Shown here piece by piece: positions 1-7,876 of a DNA stretch of 64,000 bases. Within the stretch, counting starts at the first letter, position 1, and each line of letters begins with the position of its first letter. The stretch covers positions 14,205-78,204 of the forward strand of contig PXUB01000025.1 of NCBI GenBank assembly GCA_003009755.1, read 5' to 3'. Position numbers and translations under genes: made by a program. Under the pieces are notes generated by a model. That model ran no database searches. It had not been told where the DNA came from and saw only the letters and a program-made list of their open reading frames with translations. The DNA is from Thermoplasmatales archaeon SW_10_69_26 (GTDB lineage: Archaea > Thermoplasmatota > SW-10-69-26).

Positions 1-1254
1 TCCGACGACGACGCCGACGGGATCGCAGCCGCCGGCATCCTGACCCGTGCGCTGGACCGGGCCGCGATCCCGTTCCACCTGACCCTGGACCGGTTGCACG
101 TCGACGAGTACCGCGACCTGCAAAGCCACGACGCGGTGCTCTTGCTCGACCAGGGCTCCGGCGAGCTCGACGAGCTGGCCAACCACCCCGGCACCGTGAT
201 CGTGCTCGACCACCACCAGATCGAGGGCCGAGCCCCGCACGCTCTCCACGTGAACGCTCACATGGAGGGCATCGACGGGACCCACGACGCCTGCACGAGC
301 GCGATCGCGCTCCTGACGGCGCTCGAGCTCTCGCCGGACAACGTCGACCTGGCGCCGATCGCGATGGCCGGCATCGTCGGCGACCGCCAACACGTCCCCG
401 AGCTCGGCGAGATCAACAGCTCGATCGCGGACCGCGGCACCGACGAGGGTTCCCTGTCCATCGTCGAGGGCCTGGATCTGCCGCCGCGCGAGCCCTTGGC
501 CGACGCGCTGGCGACGAGCACGGACCCCTACCTGCCGACGATCGGCGGGCGTGCCTCGCGAGCCGCCGGGTTCCTCGAGGAGCTGGGCTTCGAGGCCGAC
601 CACCGGCTGGTCGACCTCGACGAGGACGCTCGCGGACGGCTCACCTCCGCCATCGTGGCTCACCTGGTGAAGCACGGGGCCGAGCCGGACGCGGTCGAGC
701 AAACCGCCGGCCAGCGCTACGAGGGCCAGGTCTGCGGTCGCCGGATGAGCGCCGGCCGGTTGGCGGCGATCTTCAACGCCTGCGAGCGCGAGGACGAACC
801 CTCGCTGGGTGTCGCGATCGCCCACGGCGACCGCGAGGCGCTGCGCGCCGGCGAACGCCACGTCGAACGCTACCGGGACAGCCTGCTCGAGGGCCTCGTC
901 CAGCTCGAGAACGACCCGCCGGAGGCGCGCGCCGCGATCCAGGCCTTCGACGCGATCGATCCCGAGCTCGTGGGCGCCCACTGCGGGTTGGGGATGACCT
1001 ACCTGTTCGACAAGGCCCGCCCGACGTTCGGGCTCAAGTCCAGCAACGGGAACCTGAAGATCAGCGGGCGCGCCACGCCCCAGCTCGTGGACGCCGGCGT
1101 CGATCTGGCCGAGGCGCTGGCCCAGGCCGCCGACGAGCACGACGGCAACGGCGGCGGGCATCCGATCGCGGCCGGCGCGATGATCCCCGCCGACCAGCGC
1201 GAGCCGTTCCTGGCTCGCCTCGACGAGCTCGTGGAGGCCCAGCTGCGTGGCTGA
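1..1254 (+). CDS. RecJ-like DHH-family single-strand nuclease, 5' end missing
   Basis: The reading frame is open from base 1, so the start lies upstream of the window; 417 residues remain. The first residues SDDDADG are the metal-binding motif I of DHH phosphoesterases, DHHQ (about residue 70) is the family signature, and GGGHPIAAGA near the C-terminus is the DHHA1 substrate-binding motif. Archaeal members are RecJ/GAN-like 5'-3' exonucleases acting in DNA replication or repair with GINS, or in RNA decay; which applies here cannot be decided. The stop overlaps the start of pcc1 by 8 bases, so the two are co-transcribed. The order recJ-like then pcc1 is known from haloarchaea, where rps15 precedes and rps3ae follows. 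Only the extreme N-terminus appears to be missing. Confidence 0.9.
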   Translation, partial: SDDDADGIAAAGILTRALDRAAIPFHLTLDRLHVDEYRDLQSHDAVLLLDQGSGELDELANHPGTVIVLDHHQIEGRAPHALHVNAHMEGIDGTHDACTSAIALLTALELSPDNVDLAPIAMAGIVGDRQHVPELGEINSSIADRGTDEGSLSIVEGLDLPPREPLADALATSTDPYLPTIGGRASRAAGFLEELGFEADHRLVDLDEDARGRLTSAIVAHLVKHGAEPDAVEQTAGQRYEGQVCGRRMSAGRLAAIFNACEREDEPSLGVAIAHGDREALRAGERHVERYRDSLLEGLVQLENDPPEARAAIQAFDAIDPELVGAHCGLGMTYLFDKARPTFGLKSSNGNLKISGRATPQLVDAGVDLAEALAQAADEHDGNGGGHPIAAGAMIPADQREPFLARLDELVEAQLRG

Positions 1255-1477
1255 GCGCCGCTTCGCCCTCGACTGGTCGCTGGAGATCGAGCACGAGCAC
1301 GCCGAGCAGCTGGCCGAGGCCCTGGCGCCGGAGACCGACGACCACGCCCGGCTCCGTGCCGAGGGCGATCGCCTCGTCCTCGAGGGCGAGGGCTCGGCCG
1401 GCGAGAGCCTGCACACGCTCGACGACGCGCTCGCCTGCCTGACCGGCGCCGTCGAGGTGCTCGACGAGACGGAGTGA
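1247..1477 (+). CDS. pcc1: KEOPS complex subunit Pcc1
   Basis: A 76-residue protein whose C-terminus (LDDALACLTGAVEVLDETE) fits the Pcc1 helix that in relatives reads like DLRALRATLNSYLRW. Pcc1 is the dimerisation subunit of KEOPS, which with Kae1/Bud32/Cgi121 makes the t6A modification of tRNA position 37. The ATG overlaps the upstream nuclease gene by 8 bases, implying translational coupling. The identification rests on size, fold pattern and the conserved recJ-pcc1 gene order, since Pcc1 sequences are weakly conserved. Unlike the haloarchaeal arrangement, no rps3ae follows; an accessory region begins right after the stop codon. Confidence 0.72.
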   Translation: MAERRFALDWSLEIEHEHAEQLAEALAPETDDHARLRAEGDRLVLEGEGSAGESLHTLDDALACLTGAVEVLDETE

Positions 1478-1705
1478 CCGCCGCTCCCGCAGAGGACGGG
1501 CGCTGCTCGTCCCCGCCGGCCTCGTCCAGGTTTCCGCCGGGCAGGGTGGCGGCCAAGCCGGACGCGGTTTTCTGTCCCCCTCCGCCCACGGCCGCGCTCA
1601 CGAGTGGGGCAACTCCCAGTCAGGCAAAACGTCGACGCAGGAGTGTCGCTAGCGAGGGAGCCGGGACTGAGATCTCGCTGGTGGCTTCGTCGGGGAGCAG
1701 CGCCA

Positions 1706-2684
1706 TCACGATGATGCCGCAGCCCAGGTGCCGAGCCCGATCCGTCCGTAGGCGTCGAAGATCGTGGAGTCGACCGGCAGGTCTCCGAGCCTGTCGATCT
1801 CTCGTTGAACGCCCGACTGGAAGGTTCGCCAAAGCCAGGCGAGTAGGAGCAAAGCCGCGCCGATGAGTTTCAGCGATCGTTGGCGCTGGGCGGCGGTGTC
1901 GAAGATGCCGCCCAAGGGGATCAACCCGACCGCGGCGAACCCGCCGATCAGGTGCACGAAGAATGCCCACGTGGCGACGAGCAACATGAGCGCGGCCGAC
2001 GAGAACCGCTCTCGACCCTCCTCGGCCAAGGTGCTCGTGGCCGGCATCTAGGCCAGCGAGAACCCGATCGGTACGAAGAACGCCCGGCCCCAGAAACGGG
2101 CTGTGCTCGGTATCAGGCCGACGAACGCGGCCGCGGGAATCGCTGCCGGGTCCGGTCTCAACAAGGCGTAGACGCCGAACGAGATGAACGCCATCCACGC
2201 GGCGGGCAGGTACTCGAACATCGGCTGCCAGCCAACCCCCGTGAGCTCTTGTACTTCGGCGAAGAGCAGGTGGTAGCCGTGTTCGTGCACGGCGCCGCGC
2301 AAGGGGAAAGCCCTCCTGGTCCCTCGTGTCTCCCGTCACCCAGTTGACGAACACGGTGTCTGTACGCTGGATGCCGGAGATGTATCCTCAGTGTACGTTT
2401 GCGTCGACGTGCATCATGTACTCGTCCCCGTCGCGCTCGCCGGTGACGAAGTAGTCGAACATCGCGCGGCCGAGGGTGACGAGCGCGGGGACCTCCTCGG
2501 GGATCCCGTTCTGATCGTTGAAGGTGTCCAGGTGGAGGACGAACCCGCTGGAGAACACGAACAGCAAGGCCAGGCCGAGGCCGAGCCCGGTGGCCAGTTT
2601 CTTGCAGGCGGCGCCGGACAGGCGCGAGGCATCCGGCTCGGGTAGGTTAGCCCTTCGGTTGGCTTCCTCGTCGCTGGCTTCCCA
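1706..2684 (-). pseudogene. Decayed integral membrane protein gene (three lesions)
   Basis: Reading the minus strand, coding-quality sequence runs through the whole interval but in pieces. Segment 1 (2684-2388) has a membrane helix (about LGLGLALLFVFSSGFVL) and then LDTFNDQNGIPEEVP, and stops at TGA 2388-2390. The same frame continues with TDTVFVNWVTGDTRDQEGFPL to about 2305, where a +1 shift is needed to continue as RGAVHEHGYHLLFAEVQ. That segment holds two hydrophobic stretches and ends in TAG at 2048-2050, directly followed by ATG in the same frame and another 112 residues with two more helices (to 1706). No start codon is visible in segment 1: an in-frame TGA lies at 2685-2687. The function of the ancestor is unknown. 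TTG at 2302 has AGGAGG upstream, so a shorter remnant might still be translated. Confidence 0.6.
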
Positions 2685-2899
2685 TCATACGCTTCCCGGT
2701 CGACGGAGCGAGCCCCACCATAGAGCGATGCAACGGGGTCGATCGGATTTCGCGAGTCCACCATCAGCGAGTTTTTCCTTGCTTTCTTTGAGATCCAACG
2801 GGCGAACAGAGGGTGTGCGCGGCGCCTTGGCGCTGGCCGTTTGGTTTCAGGGACCTGCTCTCCGGTTTCTGTATGCTTGGTCGCGTACATCCGGACGGG

Positions 2900-3082
2900 A
2901 TGGTTGGCGCCAGAGAGGAATTAGCGGCCATCGTTCAGGATCTCGGCGAAGCCGACGCGGAGTTGGTCCTGAGCTCCGTTCACCTGCTCCGGACTGAGAA
3001 CGGAAAAGCGGCTCGAGCTCTCCGTTCAGCACTCCTCGAGAGCCGTCGAGGAGGCCGCGACGGTGAACGCCCAGCACGTTGA
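2900..3082 (+). CDS. Small hypothetical protein, possibly a remnant
   Basis: A 60-residue frame starting MVGAREELAAIVQDLGEADA and continuing with helical, coding-like sequence (AELVLSSVHLLRTENGKAAR) before it becomes arginine-rich and unconvincing. The adjacent frame carries RAVEEAATVNAQHVDGLAFEV and then a stop near 3105, so the gene may be frameshifted around 3040 and really end there. I recognise no family. It sits between a decayed membrane gene and the toxin-antitoxin pair, in an island where broken genes are common. Confidence 0.3.
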   Translation: MVGAREELAAIVQDLGEADAELVLSSVHLLRTENGKAARALRSALLESRRGGRDGERPAR

Positions 3083-3180
3083 CGGTCTCGCGTTCGAGGT
3101 GTAGCCCGACCGCGAGGAGGTGCGGGCGCCGGGAGGGGACACGGCCGTCCGGCCGGGCGATTGACCATTGTCAGACCGCC

Positions 3181-3681
3181 TCAGTCCTCGGCGGCTTCCT
3201 TGAGCCTCTCGTAGAGCTTCGGTGACAGGTAATAGCCGAGTTCGAGGAGTCGGTCCAGTCGGCGCTCGAAGCCCCCGCTCGTGAGATCGCCGCGGCGGGC
3301 AGACCTCAGCAACAGGAAGGGCGTGCTGACGGGCGAGAGGTCCAACGTCTTCGCCGCTTGGATGGCGGTCTTGTCGTCGAGGATCACCTCGTCGATCTCC
3401 CGTTCGAGGGCCAAGGCGAGCACGGAGGATTCCCCCTCGTGGATGTTGGCGAGGTTGTGGGGGAGCCGGTCGGGGTCGGCCTGGATGGGTTGGATCCGGC
3501 CTTGGTCGACGACCGTATTGATGAGGTCGATCTCGGCGTGCTGCTCGGGGTTGCGAGCCCGGATCTTGTCCAGAACGATCAGAGTGGTTGCGACAGGTTC
3601 GGGCAACAGATCGAGCTCGCCCAGCTTTCCCAGGAAGATGAGCGGAGAGGCGTTGACGACACTCTCGACGTCGGATCTCAC
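3181..3681 (-). CDS. PIN-domain toxin (DUF3368/VapC-like)
   Basis: A 166-residue protein. The N-terminal VVNASPLIFLGKLGELDLL is the first strand and acidic region of the DUF3368 PIN-domain group, although the usual first Asp is replaced by Asn. HEGESSVLALA and EVILDDKTAIQAAKTLDL supply the other conserved acidic residues. PIN proteins are Mg-dependent ribonucleases and in toxin-antitoxin systems cleave tRNA or mRNA. Its start overlaps the end of the antitoxin gene by 4 bases (3678-3681), the typical translational coupling of such pairs. The toxin is downstream of the antitoxin, as in VapBC operons. It is intact, unlike most neighbours in this island. Confidence 0.8.
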   Translation of the reverse strand: MRSDVESVVNASPLIFLGKLGELDLLPEPVATTLIVLDKIRARNPEQHAEIDLINTVVDQGRIQPIQADPDRLPHNLANIHEGESSVLALALEREIDEVILDDKTAIQAAKTLDLSPVSTPFLLLRSARRGDLTSGGFERRLDRLLELGYYLSPKLYERLKEAAED

Positions 3682-3974
3682 TCGAGTCCCTCGATCTGAT
3701 CCTCGAGGAGCCCTTCGTCGGTTCGAAGCCCGCGCCCGCGCGCCTGTAACTCCTGGAGGAAGGTGACGAGGTCGATCCCGGCCGAGGAGGCAGCCTGCCA
3801 GGCCGTGGTCCCTCCTCGCTGGTATCGTTCCACGGCCTGGTCGAGCGACAGGTCCTCGATGCCGCGTTCGAGAGCGCGCCGGATGACGGTGGACCGGTCC
3901 ACGTGCTCGTCATCGGCCATTTCGTCGAGGGCTTCGAGGAGGCCTTCTGGCAACCGAACGGTGGTCGTCGGCAT
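3678..3974 (-). CDS. Antitoxin, ribbon-helix-helix plus UPF0175-like tail
   Basis: A 98-residue protein. Residues 1-40 (MPTTTVRLPEGLLEALDEMA, then DRSTVIRRALERGIEDL) are a ribbon-helix-helix DNA-binding domain. The following AVERYQRGGTTAWQAASSAG and FLQELQARG match the UPF0175 pattern, a small winged-helix-like domain found with DUF3368 PIN toxins. It probably represses its own promoter and neutralises the downstream toxin. The ATG at 3974 lies about 27 nt from a TATA-like sequence, so the mRNA is probably leaderless. Confidence 0.8.
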   Translation of the reverse strand: MPTTTVRLPEGLLEALDEMADDEHVDRSTVIRRALERGIEDLSLDQAVERYQRGGTTAWQAASSAGIDLVTFLQELQARGRGLRTDEGLLEDQIEGLE

Positions 3975-3997
3975 CGAATACGATATGTTCTACGTGA

Positions 3998-4005
3998 ATG
4001 CATAA
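3998..4005 (-). promoter_or_regulatory. TATA-like box of the toxin-antitoxin operon
   Basis: The minus strand reads TTATGCAT here, centred about 27 nt before the antitoxin ATG at 3974. This is the spacing expected for a leaderless archaeal transcript. The AT-rich stretch between it and the start codon is unusual for this GC-rich sequence and is the likely operator. Confidence 0.5.
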
Positions 4006-4195
4006 GGGTTGTGGCTGGCTCGATGCTTCGCAGTCGGGACCTGTGCTCGTTCTTAACGTCGAGTGGAGCAACCGGCCTGTGCCATTCCAGATCGAGGACG
4101 ACGGCCTGCGGACCTCCCTTGGACCCGGCTAGAGGGCCGCTGACAATGTCTTTCGGGTTTCAACGGTTCTTAGGCCTCGAGGGGACGACAGCAGG

Positions 4196-4441
4196 TCAGC
4201 GGAGCCTCCCGGCGCAACCTCGTGCAACTCCGACCCCGTCCAACTCGTCCTCGGCGGACTCATCCTCTGCGCCTCCGGCCTCACGTGGACGTGGGCGTTG
4301 GTCGAGGCACGGGTTGTACAGGGTCCGACACGGGCACAACGTCCAGCCTAACTCCTCGTGCTGGTCCTGCGAGAGGTACAGTCGGAGGTCCAGCGTGCGC
4401 GTGGGCATCAGGCGCCGAACCAATAGCTTCAACACCCACAA
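4196..4441 (-). pseudogene. Remnant of an IS605-type TnpB (OrfB) N-terminus
   Basis: Residues about 17-50 of this 81-codon frame (RLYLSQDQHEELGWTLCP then CRTLYNPCLDQRPR) match the N-terminal pattern of TnpB/OrfB proteins: RLYPT..Q...L......CR..YN..L..R. Past residue 50 the frame becomes acidic and alanine-rich with no TnpB features, and no RuvC or zinc-ribbon motif is found downstream, so only a fragment survives. TnpB is an RNA-guided nuclease encoded by IS200/IS605 elements. Palindromes lie upstream at 4497-4540, where such elements carry subterminal hairpins. Confidence 0.6.
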
Positions 4442-4496
4442 ACCGTCGGGATTTTCCTGTCAAAGAGGGCGTCGAACCCACTCTCTTCCTCCGACC

Positions 4497-4540
4497 GGGC
4501 GGGCATACCCCCGGCCTAGAGGCCAGGGCCCTGCCCGCCC
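4497..4540. repeat. Nested palindrome near the TnpB remnant
   Basis: GGGCGGGCA (4497-4505) pairs perfectly with TGCCCGCCC (4532-4540), and the interior holds a second hairpin, GGCC-TAGA-GGCC (4513-4524). It sits about 55-100 bases upstream of the TnpB-like frame. Subterminal hairpins are how IS200/IS605 transposases recognise element ends, so this may be the left end of the dead element, though a different role is possible. Confidence 0.45.
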
Positions 4541-4570
4541 ACAAAAGGTAGGAAAGATACGAGGAGGAGA

Positions 4571-4632
4571 GGGGAGGAGGGGGCAGACTCCTCCCCGCCT
4601 CCTTGCGGAGGCCGGCGGTTGGTTTCGCCGGC
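4571..4632 (-). terminator. Cluster of hairpins after the vWA gene
   Basis: Just past the stop codon of the minus-strand vWA gene three inverted repeats follow one another: GCCGGCG/CGCCGGC (4611-4632), GCCTCC-TTGC-GGAGGC (4597-4612) and GGGGAGGAG/CTCCTCCCC (about 4571-4595). The minus strand then becomes pyrimidine-rich (CCTCTCCTCCTCGTATCTTTCC), which suits archaeal termination at pyrimidine/T stretches. The first hairpin is the best supported. Confidence 0.45.
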
Positions 4633-4642
4633 TTGAGCTCGG

Positions 4643-7600
4643 CTAGTTCTCCTGCTCTTGCATGTAGAACCAGCCGGCGGCGCCGATGACGGCGAGCACG
4701 ATCACGATCCACACCCATCCGGGGATGCCGCCGGGCTCGGTTTCGTCGGGCTCCTGGGCCTGCGAGGTTTCGTAGGACCAGTCTCGGGGCGCGCTGTTCC
4801 CGGCGCTGTCCTCGATCACCAAGCGCACGTCCATCGTCTCCTCGCTCTGCAGGTCCGAGGGGATCGATGCCGTCACGGTTCCGTCCTCGATCGACGCGGA
4901 GACGTCCTGACCGTTGATGGTCAGCGTCGTGTCCGTGATCGGGCAGCTGCCCTCCTCGATCGAGACCTCGATCGGCGTCGTCGGGTCGACGCCCGTTGCC
5001 CCGTCCAAGGGTTTCACCTGCAAGATCTGGGGTCCGTCGGGACAGGCCTCGGGTGAGACCGTGAACGTCCAGGTCTCTGTCGTGCTCTGCTTGGCGAAGT
5101 CCTGAACCGTGGCCTCGACGGTGTGCTCGCCCTCGGAGAGGTCGGTGGTGTGGATGTACTCGAACCCGTTCTCGTCGACCTGCAGATCGCCGGTCGTGCT
5201 ATCGCGCTGCTCTCCGTCGATCGTGAGCTCAAGCGTGTCGGGGTCCACGCCCTGGTTGTCCGACCAGTTGGCGCTGATCGTCGGCTTGACTTTCTCGATC
5301 GTCCCGGTGGGCTCCGTCGAGCTGATCGTCGGAGGCTCCACGTCGAGCGCGACGGCGAACACGGAGAAGCTTCCCGTCTGTGCGCTACAGCTTCCGCCAC
5401 TGCACTGCGTGGGCGTGGGTTGCCACTGGCCGGTGTCGTGCAGGAGCATCACCTGATCTTCGTTCGTGTTGGGCGGCTGATCGAACTCGATCGTCGCGTC
5501 GTCGACGTTCCCCTCGACGACGTTGCCGTCCGCGTCGACCATGTCGACCTGCATGTAGGAGAGCACGTCGGCTCCGCTGGGATCCGGCGGGGTGCCGGGC
5601 GGGGGCGACGAACTCGTCGTGATCTGTAGGCTGCAGCCCGTACAGACGTTGGCGAGGTTCACGGACACCGAGTTCACGCCCGGCGGGAGCCCTTGCGTGA
5701 CCGTCACCTGGGCGCCCTGCTGCCCGTTGAACGGCTGGTTGTTGCCCACCTGGACCTGTTGACCGGTCGGCGGCGCTGCACCGCCGCCTCCGCCACCGCC
5801 GCCACCTGCTTGGGTGACGGTGAACTGGATCCACGGCGTCGAGAACGCGGCGGATTGCTGTTTGAACGTGAGGATCGTCTCGAAGACCGAGTCGAATGCA
5901 GCTGTTAGGTTGTCCTCCTCGGCGATCAGGAAGTGGTCGTCCTGGATCTTGTCGTTTTGCCAGGCGGCTCGGACCTCGCTACCGAAGGAGCCGGCCGAAA
6001 CATCGCCCAGGCGCCGATCGGCCGAGTTCGCGGTGAGGCTCTGGTCGGCGTCGGCGTAAACCGTGTCGCTCGAGGAGTACGTCGCGTTCCCGTCTTCATC
6101 CAAGAAGTCCCATTGGTCGACCGCGAGGCCGGACGGCGGGGACGTGCTGAGCGTGTTGCCGACGGCACTGTCGCCGGACTGGACCGAGGTGCCCGCGTTC
6201 GAGCCGCTCAGATAGATGTCGCCCGCCGCGACGGAACCGGTTCCGCCGATGTCGACGAACACGTTATCGCCGACCGAGTACCCGTACTCGCTGTCTTCAT
6301 CGTGGTAGTCGACGAGCGTTCCGCTCGGCATTGCCGTGTACGGGTCGCCGAGGTCGCTGTCGCCTGTTTCGACTTGCGTGCCGGGATCCTCTCCACCTGC
6401 GGCAGTGAGGCGGAGGTCCGCCGTCGTGACGGCGCCGGAGTTGCACCCGCCAGCCGTCGCTGCGTACAACGGCTCACCGGAGTCGACTGCGGCGTCGTTA
6501 TCGTTGTCGACGAAACAGAGTGCGAAGCCGGGCGGGGAGCCGGCGAGCGCGGACCCGCGGTCGGCGTCGTGGTCGCGCTTGGGCTCGCTGGCCAGGTCCC
6601 ACATCAGCTCGCTGTCGGCCCCGCTGCTAAACGCGACGGAGAAGACGTCGATGTCGTTGTCCTTGGCGGCTTGCGCCTCCTTGCGGGGCTCGGATCCCTC
6701 GTTCTCTCCGCCGTCGGCCATGACGACCATGAAATCCTTGGCGTCGTCGCGGCCACTGTTGTTGAAGTCCTCGTGCGAGAGGCTGATCCCGGCACCGATC
6801 GCGGTGGAGCCGCCGGCCGAAATGTTGTCGATGGCCGTTTTCGTTTTACTGTGGTCCCCGGTCAGCGACTGCCGGAGCATCTCGTCACCGTCCGATTCGA
6901 AGGAGACGAGGCCCGACTGGTCGGCGGATCCGAGCTTGTCGACGAGGTCCTTGCCGGCCGTCCGGGCCTCGTCGATCGGGTCGCCGCTCATGCTGCCGGA
7001 TTCGTCGAGCACCAGCCCGACATCCGTCTCGCCTCCACCGCTGGTTTGAGCTTGACCCACGATCTCTGAGCTGGTCTCGGCCAACGCGGTCAGGTAGTAA
7101 TTTTCGCCCACGTCGAGCCGCGAGGCGGCGACATCGATCTCGTAGATCAAGTGGAGTGTGCCGTTCGTGTACCCGTAGCCGTAGCCGTAACCGAAATCGA
7201 CCTGGCTGCGGTCGCCGGTCTCATACCCGTATCCGTAACCGTAACCCTGCTTTTCGGAGACGGGAGAGCTTGTGTCGTACCCGTACCCGGTCTGGGTAGC
7301 CTTGCGCTCACCCTTCGTGAAGTATCCGGAGCTCAGCTCGTACCCGGCGGGCGCCTGATATCCGCTGGAGGTCTCCTGGAGGCCCTTAGTGAACGCGCCC
7401 ACGTTTTCGATGCGTGTGATGACGTCGGCTTTGCTCTGGTTATTGACGAGCGACAGCTCGGCACCTGAACACCCGGACTTGACCTCCATCTCGCAACGGA
7501 CCCCGGACACGAAGTCGGGATTGACCTTGTCCGTTCGGTTCGGATTTTGCTTCTCGAGGACAGCCTCGATCGAGTTGATCGGGATCCGCTCGCCCTCCTC

Positions 7601-7780
7601 GATCTCGAACTCCACGAAGTAGGTCTCCACCCCTGAAGCCTCGGAGGGTCCGGAAATCTCCCCCTCGATTCCCTGTGCTCCCTGGAAGAGCCCCACGAGC
7701 AGGCTCCCCACGAGAGCGGTAGCGCCGATGAACGTGAGTACTTTGAGCGTCCGTTTGGAGTAAGCCAAGCTCAATCCCAA
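4643..7780 (-). CDS. Large cell-surface protein with interrupted vWA domain
   Basis: About 1045 residues with a membrane segment at each end (N-terminal FIGATALVGSLLVGLF; C-terminal WVWIVIVLAVIGAAGWFYM). Residues about 175-215 are rich in GYGYGYGY tracts. A von Willebrand A domain follows, with the MIDAS DESGS near residue 260. It is interrupted at about 413-617 by three Ca-binding-like repeats (such as YSVGDNVFVDIGGTGSVAAG and YSSSDTVYADADQSLTANSA) and resumes at EEDNLTAAFDSVFETI. A nine-glycine linker and Ig-like domains (DVEPPTISSTEPTGT) lead to the C-terminal anchor. Likely role: adhesion or surface-layer binding. The frame is open to a GTG at 7798, but a TATA-like GGTAAAAATA at 7801-7810 lies only 9 nt before it, so I place the start at the TTG at 7780 (27 nt), with TTG 7774 or 7768 possible. 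Confidence 0.85.
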   Translation of the reverse strand: MGLSLAYSKRTLKVLTFIGATALVGSLLVGLFQGAQGIEGEISGPSEASGVETYFVEFEIEEGERIPINSIEAVLEKQNPNRTDKVNPDFVSGVRCEMEVKSGCSGAELSLVNNQSKADVITRIENVGAFTKGLQETSSGYQAPAGYELSSGYFTKGERKATQTGYGYDTSSPVSEKQGYGYGYGYETGDRSQVDFGYGYGYGYTNGTLHLIYEIDVAASRLDVGENYYLTALAETSSEIVGQAQTSGGGETDVGLVLDESGSMSGDPIDEARTAGKDLVDKLGSADQSGLVSFESDGDEMLRQSLTGDHSKTKTAIDNISAGGSTAIGAGISLSHEDFNNSGRDDAKDFMVVMADGGENEGSEPRKEAQAAKDNDIDVFSVAFSSGADSELMWDLASEPKRDHDADRGSALAGSPPGFALCFVDNDNDAAVDSGEPLYAATAGGCNSGAVTTADLRLTAAGGEDPGTQVETGDSDLGDPYTAMPSGTLVDYHDEDSEYGYSVGDNVFVDIGGTGSVAAGDIYLSGSNAGTSVQSGDSAVGNTLSTSPPSGLAVDQWDFLDEDGNATYSSSDTVYADADQSLTANSADRRLGDVSAGSFGSEVRAAWQNDKIQDDHFLIAEEDNLTAAFDSVFETILTFKQQSAAFSTPWIQFTVTQAGGGGGGGGGAAPPTGQQVQVGNNQPFNGQQGAQVTVTQGLPPGVNSVSVNLANVCTGCSLQITTSSSPPPGTPPDPSGADVLSYMQVDMVDADGNVVEGNVDDATIEFDQPPNTNEDQVMLLHDTGQWQPTPTQCSGGSCSAQTGSFSVFAVALDVEPPTISSTEPTGTIEKVKPTISANWSDNQGVDPDTLELTIDGEQRDSTTGDLQVDENGFEYIHTTDLSEGEHTVEATVQDFAKQSTTETWTFTVSPEACPDGPQILQVKPLDGATGVDPTTPIEVSIEEGSCPITDTTLTINGQDVSASIEDGTVTASIPSDLQSEETMDVRLVIEDSAGNSAPRDWSYETSQAQEPDETEPGGIPGWVWIVIVLAVIGAAGWFYMQEQEN

Positions 7781-7800
7781 CTCTGGGAATCGTTGCACCC

Positions 7801-7810
7801 TATTTTTACC
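7801..7810 (-). promoter_or_regulatory. TATA-like box of the vWA protein gene
   Basis: The minus strand reads GGTAAAAATA, one of the best TATA-like sequences in the window. Transcription would begin near 7780, inside the longest open frame, which argues for a leaderless TTG start at 7780. Confidence 0.6.
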
Positions 7811-7876
7811 TTTTCAAGACCCCGCAAACCGGCCTCGGTCCAGATCGGCGTCAGCGAAGGGGGGAGTCAACCCTAC

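Noticed and set aside
999-1601. Long minus-strand open frame opposite the RecJ-like and pcc1 genes
   Set aside because: Arg/Pro-rich shadow of GC-rich coding sequence; the plus-strand genes carry conserved motifs.
4450-4495. tRNA-like GGTTCGA sequence on the minus strand
   Set aside because: The T-arm does not pair over five bases, and no acceptor, D or anticodon arm is found around it.
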